From NCBI GenBank assembly GCA_020696885.1, contig JAJFMS010000180.1, positions 1 through 6,898 of the forward strand: a DNA stretch of 6,898 nt, given 5' to 3'. The position numbers were made by a program, and so were the translations under genes. Source of the stretch: Armatimonadota bacterium. Lineage in GTDB: Bacteria > Armatimonadota > SYMT01. Under the pieces are notes generated by a model. The model saw only the letters and a list, made by a program, of their open reading frames with translations, was not told where the DNA came from and searched no databases. Shown here in pieces: positions 6,176-6,898 of the stretch. Within the stretch, counting starts at the first letter, position 1, and each line of letters opens with the position of its first letter.

Positions 6176-6898
6176 TTGCACGACACCGCCTACCAGATCT
6201 CCGCCGCCAACGTGCGCTTCGGCCGCGGCATCACCCGTGAAGTGGGGATGGACCTCCGAAACCTCGGCGTGCGCCGCACCCTCGTGGTGATCGACCCGGC
6301 GCTGCGTGCGCTCCCGGTGGGAGAAGTCGTGCTCGCGTCCCTCCGGGCGGCGGGCCGCGACTTCGACGTGTTCGACGCGGTCTCCGTGGAGCCCACCGAC
6401 CGGAGTTTCCGGGCCGCCTCGGCCGCCGCGGTCGAGGGCCGGTTCGATTCGTTCGTCGCGGTGGGCGGCGGCAGCACGATCGACACCGCCAAGGCGGCCA
6501 ACCTCTACTCGACCTACCCGGCGGACCTGCTGGACTACGTCAATGCGCCGGTCGGCCGCGGGCTGCCGCCGCCGGGGCCGCTAAAACCACTCATCGCGGT
6601 CCCCACCACCGCCGGCACCGGCAGCGAGACCACCGGCGTCGCGATCTTCGACTACCTGGAGCAGCACGTCAAGACGGGTATCGCGCACCGCTACCTGAAG
6701 CCCACCCTCGGCATCGTGGACGCGGACAACACCCGGACGCTGCCCGGAGCCGTGGCGGCCTCCGCGGGGCTGGACGTGCTGAGCCACGCGCTGGAGTCGT
6801 TCACCGCCCTCCCATACACCGCCCGGCCCCGACCCAATTCTCCCGCGGAGCGCCCCGGCTACCAGGGCTCCAATCCGGTGAGTGACCTCTGGTCGCTG
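6176..6898 (+). CDS. Hydroxyacid-oxoacid transhydrogenase-like iron alcohol dehydrogenase (5' part; 3' end outside window)
   Basis: These 241 codons resemble human ADHFE1 (HOT), which oxidises 4-hydroxybutyrate to succinic semialdehyde while reducing 2-oxoglutarate to D-2-hydroxyglutarate. Visible landmarks are the N-terminal NVRFGRGITREVGMDL, the dinucleotide-binding GGGS (97-100) followed by TIDTAKAANLY, PLKPLIAVPTTAGTGSETTG (135-154) and LDVLSHALES with D200 and H204 as the first two metal ligands of the family. The subfamily-specific tail LPYTARPRP...YQGSNPVSDLW (212-239) also matches. The remaining two ligand histidines and the all-alpha C-terminal domain lie beyond the window; about 180 residues should be missing. 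TTG at 6176 is chosen because of its Shine-Dalgarno sequence and because the conserved region begins within a few residues. No organelle-type presequence or signal peptide is present, so the enzyme is cytoplasmic. The exact substrate in this organism is inferred. Confidence 0.92.
   Translation, partial: MHDTAYQISAANVRFGRGITREVGMDLRNLGVRRTLVVIDPALRALPVGEVVLASLRAAGRDFDVFDAVSVEPTDRSFRAASAAAVEGRFDSFVAVGGGSTIDTAKAANLYSTYPADLLDYVNAPVGRGLPPPGPLKPLIAVPTTAGTGSETTGVAIFDYLEQHVKTGIAHRYLKPTLGIVDADNTRTLPGAVAASAGLDVLSHALESFTALPYTARPRPNSPAERPGYQGSNPVSDLWSL

Noticed and set aside
6190..6787. Minus-strand ORFs (6190-6501 and 6581-6787) and a plus-strand ORF at 6306-6584
   Set aside because: All overlap the well-supported HOT coding frame, and their translations are low-complexity without recognisable motifs.

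Overview
The window is GC-rich (judged by eye), has G/C-biased third codon positions throughout, and holds two divergent protein genes, each cut by a window edge. It looks like a chromosomal fragment of a GC-rich environmental bacterium. The large gene's architecture (an N-terminal domain of the type that precedes SBBP repeats, then SBBP propeller blades, then fibronectin type III modules) is common in large surface proteins of Acidobacteria, Planctomycetes, Chloroflexi and similar groups. I cannot name the phylum from this sequence.

Positions 5943 to 1 (minus strand) are one uninterrupted reading frame of 1981 codons that runs off the left edge. It encodes a giant secreted protein: signal peptide (residues about 1-31), a DUF7948-like N-terminal domain (about 54-271), seven SBBP blades (272-726), and a fibronectin type III (FN3) array with 13 complete domains and a fourteenth cut by the edge (730-1981). 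From domain 5 onward the FN3 array has a higher-order period: three distinguishable types (A-B-C) repeat as a block of about 816 bp. The many plus-strand ORFs in this region are antisense shadows of the repeats.

Positions 5944-6175 are the intergenic region between the two gene starts, with two short perfect palindromes and a possible weak -10 element for the large gene.

Positions 6176-6898 (plus strand) are the first 241 codons of an iron-type alcohol dehydrogenase. It matches the hydroxyacid-oxoacid transhydrogenase (HOT/ADHFE1) subfamily closely and begins at a TTG codon behind a good Shine-Dalgarno sequence.

The two genes have no evident functional link: one encodes an exported structural or adhesive protein, the other a cytoplasmic metabolic enzyme. 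I saw no mobile element, CRISPR array, RNA gene or defence system. The most notable feature is the modular evolution recorded in the FN3 array.
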